Assembly (NCBI GenBank): GCA_005791855.1
Contig: SXUH01000203.1
Span: 1 to 14,108, forward strand
Direction: 5' to 3'
From: Bdellovibrionales bacterium
Lineage (GTDB): Bacteria > Bdellovibrionota > Bacteriovoracia > Bacteriovoracales > Bacteriovoracaceae
Length of the DNA stretch: 14,108 nt
The notes under the pieces were generated by a model. It worked only from the letters and a program-made list of their open reading frames with translations, was not told the origin of the DNA and did not search any database. Position numbers and translations under genes: made by a program. This document shows, one piece after another, positions 1 through 6,905 of the stretch; position 1 is the first letter of the stretch, and every line of letters begins with the position of its first letter.

Positions 1-343
1 CGTCCAGGGAGAACTTGTAGACTTCCCCGTTTCTCACGGAAAGACTGCAGCTGATGTTCCCGCCTTGAACGGTGGCGGTCTTGTCCTCGAGGAAGGTGAT
101 CTGATTGCCGGAGACGGAGATGTTCGATACGACGCTGGGTTCGAGGATGTCCACACCCGGGCTGGTCGCACTTCGCTGTGGGTTTTTGATGGAGCTACAA
201 GGCACTCGTCTTCCGAGCTTTGGACACAGCCCGTCCTCGCGAGGCTCTTCTTGTCTTTGTTGAGTTGTGGATCCGCCGCCGCCGCCGTCTTTCCCGCAGG
301 ACACGGCCAGGACGAGTATGAAAAGGACTGCTAGTGAACGCAT
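1..343 (-). CDS. Small lipoprotein of unknown function, partial (C-terminus beyond the left edge)
   Basis: The reading frame opens at ATG 341-343 and stays open for 114 codons to the window edge, so the C-terminus is missing. AAGGAG lies a few bases upstream of the start. The protein begins with a short signal peptide, MRSLAVLFILVLAVSC, ending in a lipobox-like AVSC with the candidate lipidated Cys at residue 16. A run of five glycines and a Gln/Glu-rich linker follow, a common tether in surface or periplasmic lipoproteins. The rest contains three more cysteines and short alternating hydrophobic segments that could be beta structure. I do not recognise a family. Lipoprotein export is inferred from the signal only. 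It does not appear to share a transcript with the next gene, since about 300 A/T-rich bases separate them. Confidence 0.8.
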   Translation of the reverse strand, partial: MRSLAVLFILVLAVSCGKDGGGGGSTTQQRQEEPREDGLCPKLGRRVPCSSIKNPQRSATSPGVDILEPSVVSNISVSGNQITFLEDKTATVQGGNISCSLSVRNGEVYKFSLD

Positions 344-642
344 GGTAACTCCTTGAGTATTTTATCAAGGGAAACTATCAGGAAATTTTAAAAAGGCACT
401 ATGTTAATTTCTTACTTTAAAGATTTTTTTGCCTTGGCTTGATGCATTTATTGCAAAGCATATCTTTAGTTAAAACAAGCACTCTCGGCCCGTTTAAAAA
501 TTCATTTTTAACATTTTGTTGAAATTAGAATGCACAAGGTAAAGATTGAAGCTGCGGGTGCTAAAGAATGACTAAAGTTTGAAGTTTTTTTGCAGTGGGC
601 AATGCTGTATCCAGTACTGCCCACTAACTAAAAAAATTTTAA
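344..642. other. A/T-rich intergenic region between two minus-strand genes
   Basis: About 299 bases without a supportable gene. Composition is clearly more A/T-rich than the flanking genes. It contains the long inverted repeat annotated separately (585-636). It must also hold the promoter of the lipoprotein at 1-343, but I could not find a convincing -35/-10 pair. GATAAAAT on the minus strand near 359-366 resembles a -10 but has no good -35. Confidence 0.6.
585..636. repeat. Long inverted repeat (T7 / 8-bp GC arm / loop / 8-bp arm / A7)
   Basis: AGTGGGCA at 594-601 is perfectly complementary to TGCCCACT at 618-625, with a 16-nt loop. Outside the arms, a run of seven T (585-591) can pair with seven A (630-636) across a small internal loop. 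On both strands the T run is 5' and the A run is 3', so it is not a canonical intrinsic terminator, which needs T on the 3' side. It lies 7 nt past the stop codon of the acidic protein gene, so it could stabilise or define that mRNA 3' end, or be a protein-binding dyad. Confidence 0.65.
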
Positions 643-927
643 CTATTCGAAGTCCAGCTCGGCGCCGTCGTCGTCATCGAGATCGTGGAAGTCTTCGTTG
701 TCTGTGTTGGATTCGTCGAAGGCGTAGGTATCGTCCTGGAGAGAGGCGTCTTCGGTGGCCCGGACCTGGGAGCTCGCATCGGTGCCTCTGAGGTTCACCT
801 CTCCCGCGCTCTCATCGTCGTCGGAGGTCACACCCTTCGCCATGAGTTTGTTGTTGACCACGTTGTCGAATTTTCCGTCGGCCTGGTCGTTGAAGTTGGT
901 ATTTTCCTGATTGTTTTGATTAGCCAT
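643..927 (-). CDS. Very acidic 94-residue protein of unknown function
   Basis: ATG 925-927 is preceded by a strong AAGGAGG, which supports this start. The product has 27 Asp/Glu and only 5 Lys/Arg in 94 residues. It has an Asn/Gln-rich N-terminus (MANQNNQENTNF) and ends in a dense acidic tail (DLDDDDGAELDFE). No cysteine, signal peptide or membrane segment is visible, so it is probably cytoplasmic and likely disordered. I recognise no family. Codons are G/C-ending like the neighbouring genes, and the frame is open from a good ribosome binding site, so it looks real and not a shadow. It is flanked by A/T-rich DNA on its 3' side and by a 115-nt gap on its 5' side. Its ribosome binding site can be masked by a leader hairpin (see 932-957). 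Possible roles, all inference: nucleic-acid mimic, cation buffer, or chaperone-like acidic protein. Confidence 0.8.
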   Translation of the reverse strand: MANQNNQENTNFNDQADGKFDNVVNNKLMAKGVTSDDDESAGEVNLRGTDASSQVRATEDASLQDDTYAFDESNTDNEDFHDLDDDDGAELDFE

Positions 928-931
928 AAAT

Positions 932-957
932 CCTCCTTAACTACTTAAGCTAGGAGG
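932..957 (-). promoter_or_regulatory. Leader hairpin that can mask the ribosome binding site of the acidic protein gene
   Basis: On the minus strand, CCTCCT (952-957) lies 14 nt upstream of AGGAGG (932-937), the Shine-Dalgarno core of the gene starting at 927. The two are perfectly complementary. An alternative fold pairs CTTAA with TTAAG (936-940 and 945-949) around a 4-nt loop, with CCTC/GAGG outside. Either fold hides the ribosome binding site, so translational control by temperature, a protein or a small RNA is possible. This is inferred from sequence complementarity only. Confidence 0.5.
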
Positions 958-974
958 AGCACGGGAGGTGCCAA

Positions 975-1020
975 GGGCCCCGGGAGTGTTTCCGGGAGGT
1001 TGCCCCGCGAGGGCCCCGGG
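975..1020. repeat. Two copies of GGGCCCCGGG, 36 bp apart
   Basis: GGGCCCCGGG occurs at 975-984 and again at 1011-1020 in the gap between the acidic protein gene and the metzincin-like lipoprotein gene. The segment is rich in self-complementary G/C blocks and may fold into the 3' end structure of the lipoprotein mRNA. There is no T run, so I do not call it an intrinsic terminator. Confidence 0.4.
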
Positions 1021-1042
1021 CCGTGAGGAAAATCACCTCAGC

Positions 1043-1711
1043 TCACTCGTCGAGGTACCGCTCCCCGAGTTCCTCCATGAGGTACCCCAGCGCGTACGGC
1101 ACGGAGGAGTCGCGCTTCACCGAGTACTCGAAGGCGTGGTCGAAGCCGATCTTGTGGGTCCATTCGTGGAAGATGTTCCCCGCCACCTCCACCGGCGTGT
1201 AGGCGTTGAAGTACTTGGTGTTCATGTAGATCCGCATGACGTTGGGGTAGGTGTAGCCGACGACGTTGTCCCGCGAGGTGTAGAGCTCGAGGTCCAGGTC
1301 CATCTGGTGGTCCACGCTCGGCTGGAGCTCCTCGCTGGCGTTGAGGACCATCTGGTAGATCTGCCCATTGGTGAGGCCCTGGTTATCGACGAAGGCCTTC
1401 TTCCCCTGGTAGGTGAAGCCGAGCACGCGGTTCCGGAACTCCTTGCTCGCGACCACCTTCTTGATGATCTCCAGGGCCTTGTGAACCTTCTCCTCGTCGT
1501 CCCGTTCGAAGTTCCGGAACTTCACGGTGGCGTCGAAGATCAGGGCGTCGTTTGAGACCTCGTCCTCCGGCAGGGGATCCGGGGTCGGCGCCGGTGGGTC
1601 GATGGTGTCTTCGGTCTCGGCCGGGCAGTTGGTCCCCTGGGTTTCGCACTCTGATTTTGGCTGACAGCTCACGAGAAGAAAGAGGGAAAAGAGGAAGAAA
1701 ACTCTTAGCAT
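1043..1711 (-). CDS. Small lipoprotein with a metzincin-type zinc motif (putative metalloprotease)
   Basis: The frame extends upstream to 1786, but I choose ATG 1709-1711. It has AAGGATGG about 6 nt upstream and begins a good lipoprotein signal, MLRVFFLFSLFLLVSC, with the lipidated Cys at residue 16. The product is 222 residues. After a Pro/Glu-rich linker (about 17-55) comes a compact domain. Near its end is HEWTHKIGFDH (residues 182-192), which fits HExxHxxGxxH exactly, the three-His zinc signature of metzincins, with E183 as candidate catalytic base. M212, 20 residues after the third His, could serve as the Met-turn. Metzincin membership is inferred from the motif. The domain is short, the protein ends 30 residues after the third His, and I recognise no named family. 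It would be membrane-anchored and face the periplasm or surface. It follows the ThrE gene, but a terminator-like hairpin lies between them. Confidence 0.8.
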   Translation of the reverse strand: MLRVFFLFSLFLLVSCQPKSECETQGTNCPAETEDTIDPPAPTPDPLPEDEVSNDALIFDATVKFRNFERDDEEKVHKALEIIKKVVASKEFRNRVLGFTYQGKKAFVDNQGLTNGQIYQMVLNASEELQPSVDHQMDLDLELYTSRDNVVGYTYPNVMRIYMNTKYFNAYTPVEVAGNIFHEWTHKIGFDHAFEYSVKRDSSVPYALGYLMEELGERYLDE

Positions 1712-1734
1712 TACACCATCCTTGGTTTTGGAAC

Positions 1735-1758
1735 AAAAAACCCATCCTGGGTCTTTTT
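1735..1758 (-). terminator. Probable intrinsic terminator after the exporter operon, within the leader of the metzincin-like gene
   Basis: On the minus strand, ACCCA-GGA-TGGGT (1740-1752) forms a tight hairpin followed by a T run (1735-1740), with an A-rich 5' flank that can extend the stem. The plus strand also reads hairpin then T-rich (1752-1760), so it could work in both directions, although no plus-strand gene needs it. It lies between the exporter stop (1832) and the lipoprotein start (1711), only about 10 nt before the latter's Shine-Dalgarno. It could therefore act as an attenuator. Confidence 0.55.
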
Positions 1759-1831
1759 CTTTACTTATCATGCCCTTGCGACGCATAGCGCATCAATGGG
1801 GCAAATATTGTCGGGGCACCGGTAGAACCGG

Positions 1832-3043
1832 CTAGATACTCCTTCTTGGCTTAACTAAAATGTTACCCAGGAACACCCCTACCACCAGGGCCATGGCGAG
1901 GGTCACCATGGTGAAGGCCGTGTCCAGGCCGCCGACGACGTTCCTCTCGAAGAGGAAGCTTAAGGATCGGTAGCCGATGGAGCCGGGAACGAGGAGCAGG
2001 ATCCCCGGGAACTGGAAGATGCTCGAGGGCCGATTCTGGAAGCGCGCGAAGAGGTTACTCATGGCCCCCACGCAGGCGCCGCCGAAGAACATCCCGAGCT
2101 CCGAGCCGAGGAAGTAGGTCCCGGCCTTGGCGCAGCCGTAGCCGAAGATCCCGGCGATGGTCACCCACTTCCAGTCGGAGCGCTCCGCCTTGAGGTTCAC
2201 CGTCGACATGAGGGCCGTCACCGGGAGGGTGACGAAGGTGACCCAGTCCGGGATGCGGGCGAAGGTGTAGTCGAGCTCTCCCAGGTGGAACCAGGAGGCG
2301 AGCCGGGAGCCGATGAAGACGCCGAAGGTGAGCTTCAGGAGGATCATCACTCCCCCCACCAGGCGGGAGGTACCGGAGGTGAGGTTCTGGGTGGCGATCT
2401 CGGCGATGGCGATGGTGATGAAGAGGCCCGGCATGAAGATGATGAGGCTCGAGATGATGATCACCCCGATGTTCAGCCCCGGGAGGAGCTTGGCCAGGAC
2501 GTAGGCGGCGAAGGAGGCGGCGATGGCGATGAGGGCCTCGAAGAGCTGGGCCACAAGGCCGATGGGCCGCAGGAGCGAGATGAAGCCGATCATCACCCCG
2601 ATGAGGACGGCGGCGAGGAAGTCTCCCCAGGAGCCGCCGAAGAGGACCATGAACCCGGCCGAGGAGAGGAGGAAGCAGATCACGTGCACCCGCTTGCCGT
2701 ACTCCGTGGGACTGGTGAGGATGTCCTCGAGCTTCTGGATCCCCTCCTCGAAGGAGATCCGGTTCTGGATCACCTCCCGGGCCACGAGGTCCACGCGGGA
2801 GAGCTTGCTTAAGTTCACGCCCATGGGCTCCACCCGGTCGATGCGGGTGATGTCTTCGTCTTCGTAGGTGAAGGAGGAGAAGATGGCGGTCGGCAGGGAG
2901 ACGATGCTCCCCTTGAGGTCCAGGAGCTGGCACATGTCCTGCATGGTGGCCTCGAGCGTGTGCGCGGGGGAACCGACCGCGTGGAGGGCCCGGCCAAACT
3001 TCATGATGAATCGCACCCGGCGCTTGAACTCTCTTCGTTCCAT
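1832..3043 (-). CDS. ThrE-type threonine/serine exporter family membrane protein
   Basis: The product has 403 residues. The N-terminal ~115 residues are soluble and carry the family motif around GSPAHTLE (24-31), followed by about ten hydrophobic segments. Near residue 350 comes LLLVPGSIGYRS, typical of the second half of the family. Both halves known from ThrE (the DUF1212/ThrE domain and the ThrE_2 domain) appear fused in one chain, as in the Corynebacterium exporter. In bacteria that use the split form they are two proteins. The known family role is proton-driven export of threonine and serine across the inner membrane. The substrate here is inferred. ATG at 3041-3043 overlaps the TGA of the upstream lipoprotein gene by one base (TGATG), which indicates translational coupling. 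The reading ends in TAG at 1832-1834. Confidence 0.88.
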   Translation of the reverse strand: MERREFKRRVRFIMKFGRALHAVGSPAHTLEATMQDMCQLLDLKGSIVSLPTAIFSSFTYEDEDITRIDRVEPMGVNLSKLSRVDLVAREVIQNRISFEEGIQKLEDILTSPTEYGKRVHVICFLLSSAGFMVLFGGSWGDFLAAVLIGVMIGFISLLRPIGLVAQLFEALIAIAASFAAYVLAKLLPGLNIGVIIISSLIIFMPGLFITIAIAEIATQNLTSGTSRLVGGVMILLKLTFGVFIGSRLASWFHLGELDYTFARIPDWVTFVTLPVTALMSTVNLKAERSDWKWVTIAGIFGYGCAKAGTYFLGSELGMFFGGACVGAMSNLFARFQNRPSSIFQFPGILLLVPGSIGYRSLSFLFERNVVGGLDTAFTMVTLAMALVVGVFLGNILVKPRRSI

Positions 3044-4056
3044 CAGCGGGTCTCTTCGAGGTCGCGGGAAAGCTCAATGATGGTCATCTGGGCGAGGTCC
3101 TTGTAGCTCTTCGTGAGTGGGGAGACGAGGTCCTCCATGATCATATCAAAGTTTTGCTCCTGTGGAGGAACGGAGATGCGGGCCGGCGCAGATATCTGCG
3201 CCTGGTAGGATCGGTAGCAGACGGAAACCTTGTCGGCGCCCGCCTTATCCAACTTCGCGAGTCTGGCTTGGTAGGAGGAGAACGGGACGAGGACGGAGGT
3301 CTCGAGGGTGAGCTTCAGCTCCTCCGGGAAGATCTTCTCCGAGTGCTTGTCCTTCCGAGCGGCGGTCCAGGAGGCCCGGCTCATGACCAGGATGACGGCG
3401 TCGAGCCCCAGGTCCCGGGCGACCTCGTTGACGATGTGCTTGTTCTGGTCCGACCATTTCGGTCCACCCATGAGCTCGGTGGCGGGCACGAGCACGAACG
3501 AGAGGTCCCGCAGGCCCCGGGGGTTCAGGACCGTTTCCCGGGCAGCGTGCTTGCCGTTCTCGAGGAAGAAGATGTGATCCGGTGCGAGCCTCGTCGTGTC
3601 TGACTTCAGGTGGTCCACGACCTTCGAGCCGCTCTTCGCGAAGGCGGGGCTGGCCTTCAAGGCCTTTGAGGTGACGTACTCGGAGCCCGGGGCGAGGATG
3701 GGAAAGCTCTCTTCCCAGACGTCCAGGAAACTCTCCGTCAGGAGCTGCTTCCCGGCCGCGGAGAGGTAGATCCTATCCGGCCCGGCCAGACCGCTGCGGG
3801 TGGGCTGGATGCTGGTTTCGAAGACGAGGATGCCGACGCGCTTGAGCGGCGGCTGCGCGGGAGAGAAGAGCTCGTCCAGGGTCCCGACCGGGGGATCCCG
3901 CCGCTTGCTCACGACGACTTTCGGCGCGAGCTCCCGGAGTTCATCTCTCGTGTACTCCCGAGCAGGCTCGTAGCGGTAGGCCTCTCCCCCACCCGTCTGA
4001 GCGACCTTGTACGTGGAGCAGGAAACCAGGAGGAGGAGGGCCAAGAGTTTTTTCAT
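3043..4056 (-). CDS. Lipoprotein of unknown function, operon partner of the exporter
   Basis: The product has 337 residues and starts MKKLLALLLLVSCSTYK, a clear lipoprotein signal with the lipidated Cys at residue 13. ATG 4054-4056 has AGGA just upstream. The rest is a mixed alpha/beta protein. A hydrophobic strand, KRVGILVFETS (about 72-82), is followed by helices, and a later strand reads LDAVILVM. This recalls the Rossmann-like layout of CsgG/GNA1162-type periplasmic lipoproteins, but the similarity is too weak to assign. No catalytic motif is evident. The stop overlaps the exporter start by one base, and its own start lies 11 nt after 4068, the end of the original outer-membrane gene frame. 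It therefore sits between a predicted outer-membrane protein and an inner-membrane exporter in one transcript. A role linking or assisting these is speculation. Confidence 0.85.
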   Translation of the reverse strand: MKKLLALLLLVSCSTYKVAQTGGGEAYRYEPAREYTRDELRELAPKVVVSKRRDPPVGTLDELFSPAQPPLKRVGILVFETSIQPTRSGLAGPDRIYLSAAGKQLLTESFLDVWEESFPILAPGSEYVTSKALKASPAFAKSGSKVVDHLKSDTTRLAPDHIFFLENGKHAARETVLNPRGLRDLSFVLVPATELMGGPKWSDQNKHIVNEVARDLGLDAVILVMSRASWTAARKDKHSEKIFPEELKLTLETSVLVPFSSYQARLAKLDKAGADKVSVCYRSYQAQISAPARISVPPQEQNFDMIMEDLVSPLTKSYKDLAQMTIIELSRDLEETR

Positions 4057-4067
4057 CTGTCCTGCTT

Positions 4068-4262
4068 TTAGAAAGTGTCGAGGATGGAGCTCAGGAAGAT
4101 TTCGTAGTTTTCCTTCTTCTCATCTCCGTGGAGCACGTAGCTGCTCCGGAGGCCAATGTTGAGGGGGATGAAGATCCGGGCGAAGTTGGTCTCGAAGACG
4201 GTCTCCCAGCCGGTGGAGGCCGCGTGGTAGTCCTGGCCCAGGGCGAACCCGTTCACCTCGTC
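4068..4262 (-). pseudogene. Severed in-frame C-terminal tail of the outer-membrane peptidase-like protein
   Basis: Immediately after the TAA at 4263-4265 the same frame stays open for 64 codons and ends in TAA at 4068-4070. The encoded segment (DEVNGFALGQDYHAASTGWE... ending SSILDTF) alternates polar and hydrophobic residues, as beta-barrel strands do, and ends in Phe, the usual last residue of outer-membrane barrels. The next gene begins 11 nt after this second stop. Without the tail there would be an unexplained gap of about 206 nt in a tightly packed operon. The only internal start candidate, GTG 4254-4256, has no properly spaced Shine-Dalgarno, so separate translation is unlikely. A TAC to TAA change (Tyr to stop) in the sequence LNLF-Tyr-DEV would explain it. 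Confidence 0.75.
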
Positions 4263-6893
4263 TTAGAAGAGGTTGAGGGTGATGCGCTTGACGTAGACGT
4301 ACCGCGACCAGTGCCAGTCCGGGTAGAAGATCGGGAGCGTGTAGTTGCCGGAGTACTTCCGGAGCTCTTCGAGGAAAACGTTGCGCGTCCCCCGCGGGTA
4401 GAAGACCAGGGACGAGTACTGGTAGGACTCGTCGATCTGGCGCTCGTAGGCGAACTGGTGCCAGAAGGAATGGTGGAGCCAGGGCCCCGGCAGGTAGAGC
4501 CGCGAGTCTCCGGAGACGAGGCGGCCCCGCTGGCCCGTGCCGGTGATGTCCTTGCCCTCCTGGGCGTGGCCCGAGACGGAGAAGCCCCAGGGCGGGAGGA
4601 TGTCCCGGCGGCTCAGGCGGGAGCTCACGTCGTAGGAGAACTCCGCTCCCGGCGAGAAGAGGGTTCCGCCGCTCAGTTCGGAGGGGTCGAAGACGGCCTT
4701 GTGGTTCACCCGGATGAGCTTCGAGAACGCGCGGACGGTGAAGGTGTGGACGAAGCGACCCGTGATCTTCCTCCAGGGGAGGCCCACGCCGGCCTCGAGG
4801 GTTCCTTCGTCCCAGCGGTCTTCCACCGTGGAGCCGCCGAGGGAGAAGCGCTGGCGCCGGGTTCCGAAGGCCGCCCGGAGATCGAAGACCGGATAGTAGT
4901 GGGACCAGGTCCCGGAGACGAAGCCCTGGGAGGTGCGCTCATTGAGGTCGTAGAGCCCGCCGGCGGTGAGGGTGAGGTTGTTCAGGATGTCCCGGGAGAC
5001 GGCGGCGACGGTGACGATGCTCGAGAGCGGCGGCGCCAGGAGCACCCAGCTGTGGGGGTTCACGGCGTTCCTCGTCTGCGAGTACGGCTTCACCGCGTAG
5101 GTGGTGGGCGTCTCCAGGTCCTTCGAGAGGTTCTCCACCTTCTCACTGGCGAGGAGCTTCTCGTAGACCGGGTAGAAGCTGTTCTCCGACTTCTGCTCCT
5201 CCAGGAGGTCCGTGGCCTTCTCGACCACGTTCATCCCCTTCACCGAGTAGTCGTTGTAGAGGAGCTTCCCGTCCTTGATCGCCGGAGCGTAGGCGCCGAA
5301 GCGCGAACTCGTGAGCTGGCGGGGCCCCTCCGGAGTGTGGAGCCAGATGTTGTCGATCCCGGAGGCGGGGCTCTCGAAGAGGACCAGCTGCTCCGCCACC
5401 GTGACGAAGCCCAGGTTGGTCGGGGTCTTCTCGATGAGCGGGGTCGTCTCGGAGGTCGCGAGGTTCAGCTTCGCGAGGGATTTCTGGTCGTTCTGGTCCT
5501 TGGTGACGAGGACGATCTCCTGCGCGTTCACCCAGTCGACGGAGGTGATGACCTCCGAGCTGGGATACGGTATCCGGTTCTTTTCCTTCCCGGTCGCATC
5601 GAGGACCAGGAGGGATTGTTCCTGCCGGTCGGTCCATTCGACGAGGAGGATGTCCTCCCCTTTCTGGTCCAGGACGGCGAGCCGCCACTTCTTGCGGGGG
5701 ACGTCGACGGTGAACTTCTTCTTCCGGAGGTCGAAGACCTTGAGCCGGGTGAAGTCCCGCATCCCCCAGCGGGGATCGAGCTCGAGCTCGAGGAAGGCGA
5801 GCTTGTCCCCGCGGACCTTGTAGGGGTACTCCTGCGCGAGCGGCCCCGGGTAGAAGAGGGTCTTCTCCTTCTTCCCGTCGAGGAGCACGAACTGGTCGAT
5901 GTGCGAGAGGCCGCGCTTCAGGGCGAGGGTCTGGCCGCCACCGGTGGCCTGGGGGTAGTAGTAGTTGGTCCAGCCGTGGCGCGGGCCCAGGCTCTTCACC
6001 GCGTAGGGCGTGGGCTTCAGCTCGTCGAGCTTCTGCTTCCACACCCCCACCAGCTCGGCCAGAGTGTTCCTGTAGAACTCCTCGAACTCGTCCCCGGTCT
6101 GCCGCTTGTAGGCGTTGTAGAAGGTCAGCGGGTTGTAGGAGCGGCGGGCGGACTCGTCGGCGAGCTCCGAGAGGAACAGGTCCCCGTGCTTCTGCCGCAG
6201 GAAGGAGGTGTAGAAGTAGCCGTAGACGTAGTGGTTGGGGACGTAGTCTCGGTAGGACCCGAGGTGCGCCTTATCGTAGTCGAACTTCCTCCCGGAGAGG
6301 AGGAGGGTCCGGAGGTCGCGCTCGAAGAGCGGGAGCCGGCCCCGGCCCCCGGAGGTGAGGGCGGTTTCGATCCCCACGGCGTCTCCCTCGAGGTACCACA
6401 TGGGGAGGGTGAACCCCAGTCCCAGCACCTGCCCCACTTCGCCGAAGAGGTAGTAGTAGTACCGGTTGAACCCCTGGCGAGCTTTCTGGATCTGCGCCAC
6501 GTGCCGGAACTCGTGGACGGCAAGGGTCTTGAGCCATTCCGTGTTGGAGAGCTCCGGATCGATGGCCGGAGTCACGTTCCACTCGGACCGCCGCGGAGCC
6601 AGGGACACCAGACCATTGGAGACCACGGTCTGGTTCTCGAGGACCAGCGGGATCCGCGGAGGCTTGACGTCCAGGGACCGGGTCACGTACGGGTAGGCCT
6701 TCTCCAGGAGGTGGGCCGCGCGCTGTGCCTGGGCCTCGATCTCCCTGGGGAAGATCACGTCGAAGTGCTCGGTGACGATGTGTCTCCATTCCAGGGAGGA
6801 CGGATTCTGGTCGACCCCGGCCTGGAGGATGGGTGCTTCGATGACGGCCTGGCCCACGCCGAGGCAGAGGAACGAGAGGAGGAGGAAGATCAT
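4263..6893 (-). CDS. Predicted outer-membrane protein: zinc peptidase (gluzincin) domain, beta-propeller and C-terminal barrel; interrupted near its end
   Basis: The product has 876 residues to the stop at 4263 and 941 positions if read to 4068. A Sec signal (residues 1-16, ending GQA) is followed by a peptidase-MA-like domain. HEFRH (127-131) supplies two His and a Glu, and WYLEGDAVGIE (E169) is the likely third zinc ligand, as in gluzincins. Residues about 300-580 form TolB/WD40-like repeats (for example LVLDATGKEKNRIPY, IVLVTKDQNDQ). From about 600 the pattern is alternating, aromatic-rich and barrel-like. The start has only a weak Shine-Dalgarno, but an upstream in-frame TAA rules out a longer form, and it lies 12 nt after the LysR stop, so translation may be coupled. 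Location in the outer membrane with a periplasmic or surface peptidase is inferred from the architecture. Substrate unknown. The TAA at 4263-4265 probably truncates the barrel. Confidence 0.85.
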   Translation of the reverse strand: MIFLLLSFLCLGVGQAVIEAPILQAGVDQNPSSLEWRHIVTEHFDVIFPREIEAQAQRAAHLLEKAYPYVTRSLDVKPPRIPLVLENQTVVSNGLVSLAPRRSEWNVTPAIDPELSNTEWLKTLAVHEFRHVAQIQKARQGFNRYYYYLFGEVGQVLGLGFTLPMWYLEGDAVGIETALTSGGRGRLPLFERDLRTLLLSGRKFDYDKAHLGSYRDYVPNHYVYGYFYTSFLRQKHGDLFLSELADESARRSYNPLTFYNAYKRQTGDEFEEFYRNTLAELVGVWKQKLDELKPTPYAVKSLGPRHGWTNYYYPQATGGGQTLALKRGLSHIDQFVLLDGKKEKTLFYPGPLAQEYPYKVRGDKLAFLELELDPRWGMRDFTRLKVFDLRKKKFTVDVPRKKWRLAVLDQKGEDILLVEWTDRQEQSLLVLDATGKEKNRIPYPSSEVITSVDWVNAQEIVLVTKDQNDQKSLAKLNLATSETTPLIEKTPTNLGFVTVAEQLVLFESPASGIDNIWLHTPEGPRQLTSSRFGAYAPAIKDGKLLYNDYSVKGMNVVEKATDLLEEQKSENSFYPVYEKLLASEKVENLSKDLETPTTYAVKPYSQTRNAVNPHSWVLLAPPLSSIVTVAAVSRDILNNLTLTAGGLYDLNERTSQGFVSGTWSHYYPVFDLRAAFGTRRQRFSLGGSTVEDRWDEGTLEAGVGLPWRKITGRFVHTFTVRAFSKLIRVNHKAVFDPSELSGGTLFSPGAEFSYDVSSRLSRRDILPPWGFSVSGHAQEGKDITGTGQRGRLVSGDSRLYLPGPWLHHSFWHQFAYERQIDESYQYSSLVFYPRGTRNVFLEELRKYSGNYTLPIFYPDWHWSRYVYVKRITLNLF

Positions 6894-6905
6894 GCTGGAA
6901 GCTTA

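Noticed and set aside
1712..1786. Longer N-terminus (25 extra residues) for the metzincin-like lipoprotein
   Set aside because: The extension would bury the lipoprotein signal and crosses the terminator hairpin. The internal ATG at 1711 has a good ribosome binding site and begins the signal peptide.
1819..1831. CCGGT-AGA-ACCGG hairpin just after the exporter stop
   Set aside because: A short stem with no T run on either strand; the hairpin at 1740-1752 is the better terminator.
2055..3077. A 340-codon minus-strand frame overlapping the exporter gene
   Set aside because: The product is Arg/Pro/His-rich and low in complexity, while the overlapping frame encodes a clear ThrE-type membrane protein.
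4068..4256. A separate 62-residue gene starting at GTG 4254-4256
   Set aside because: It is in frame with the upstream 876-residue frame, lacks a spaced ribosome binding site, and looks like the remaining barrel strands of the same protein.
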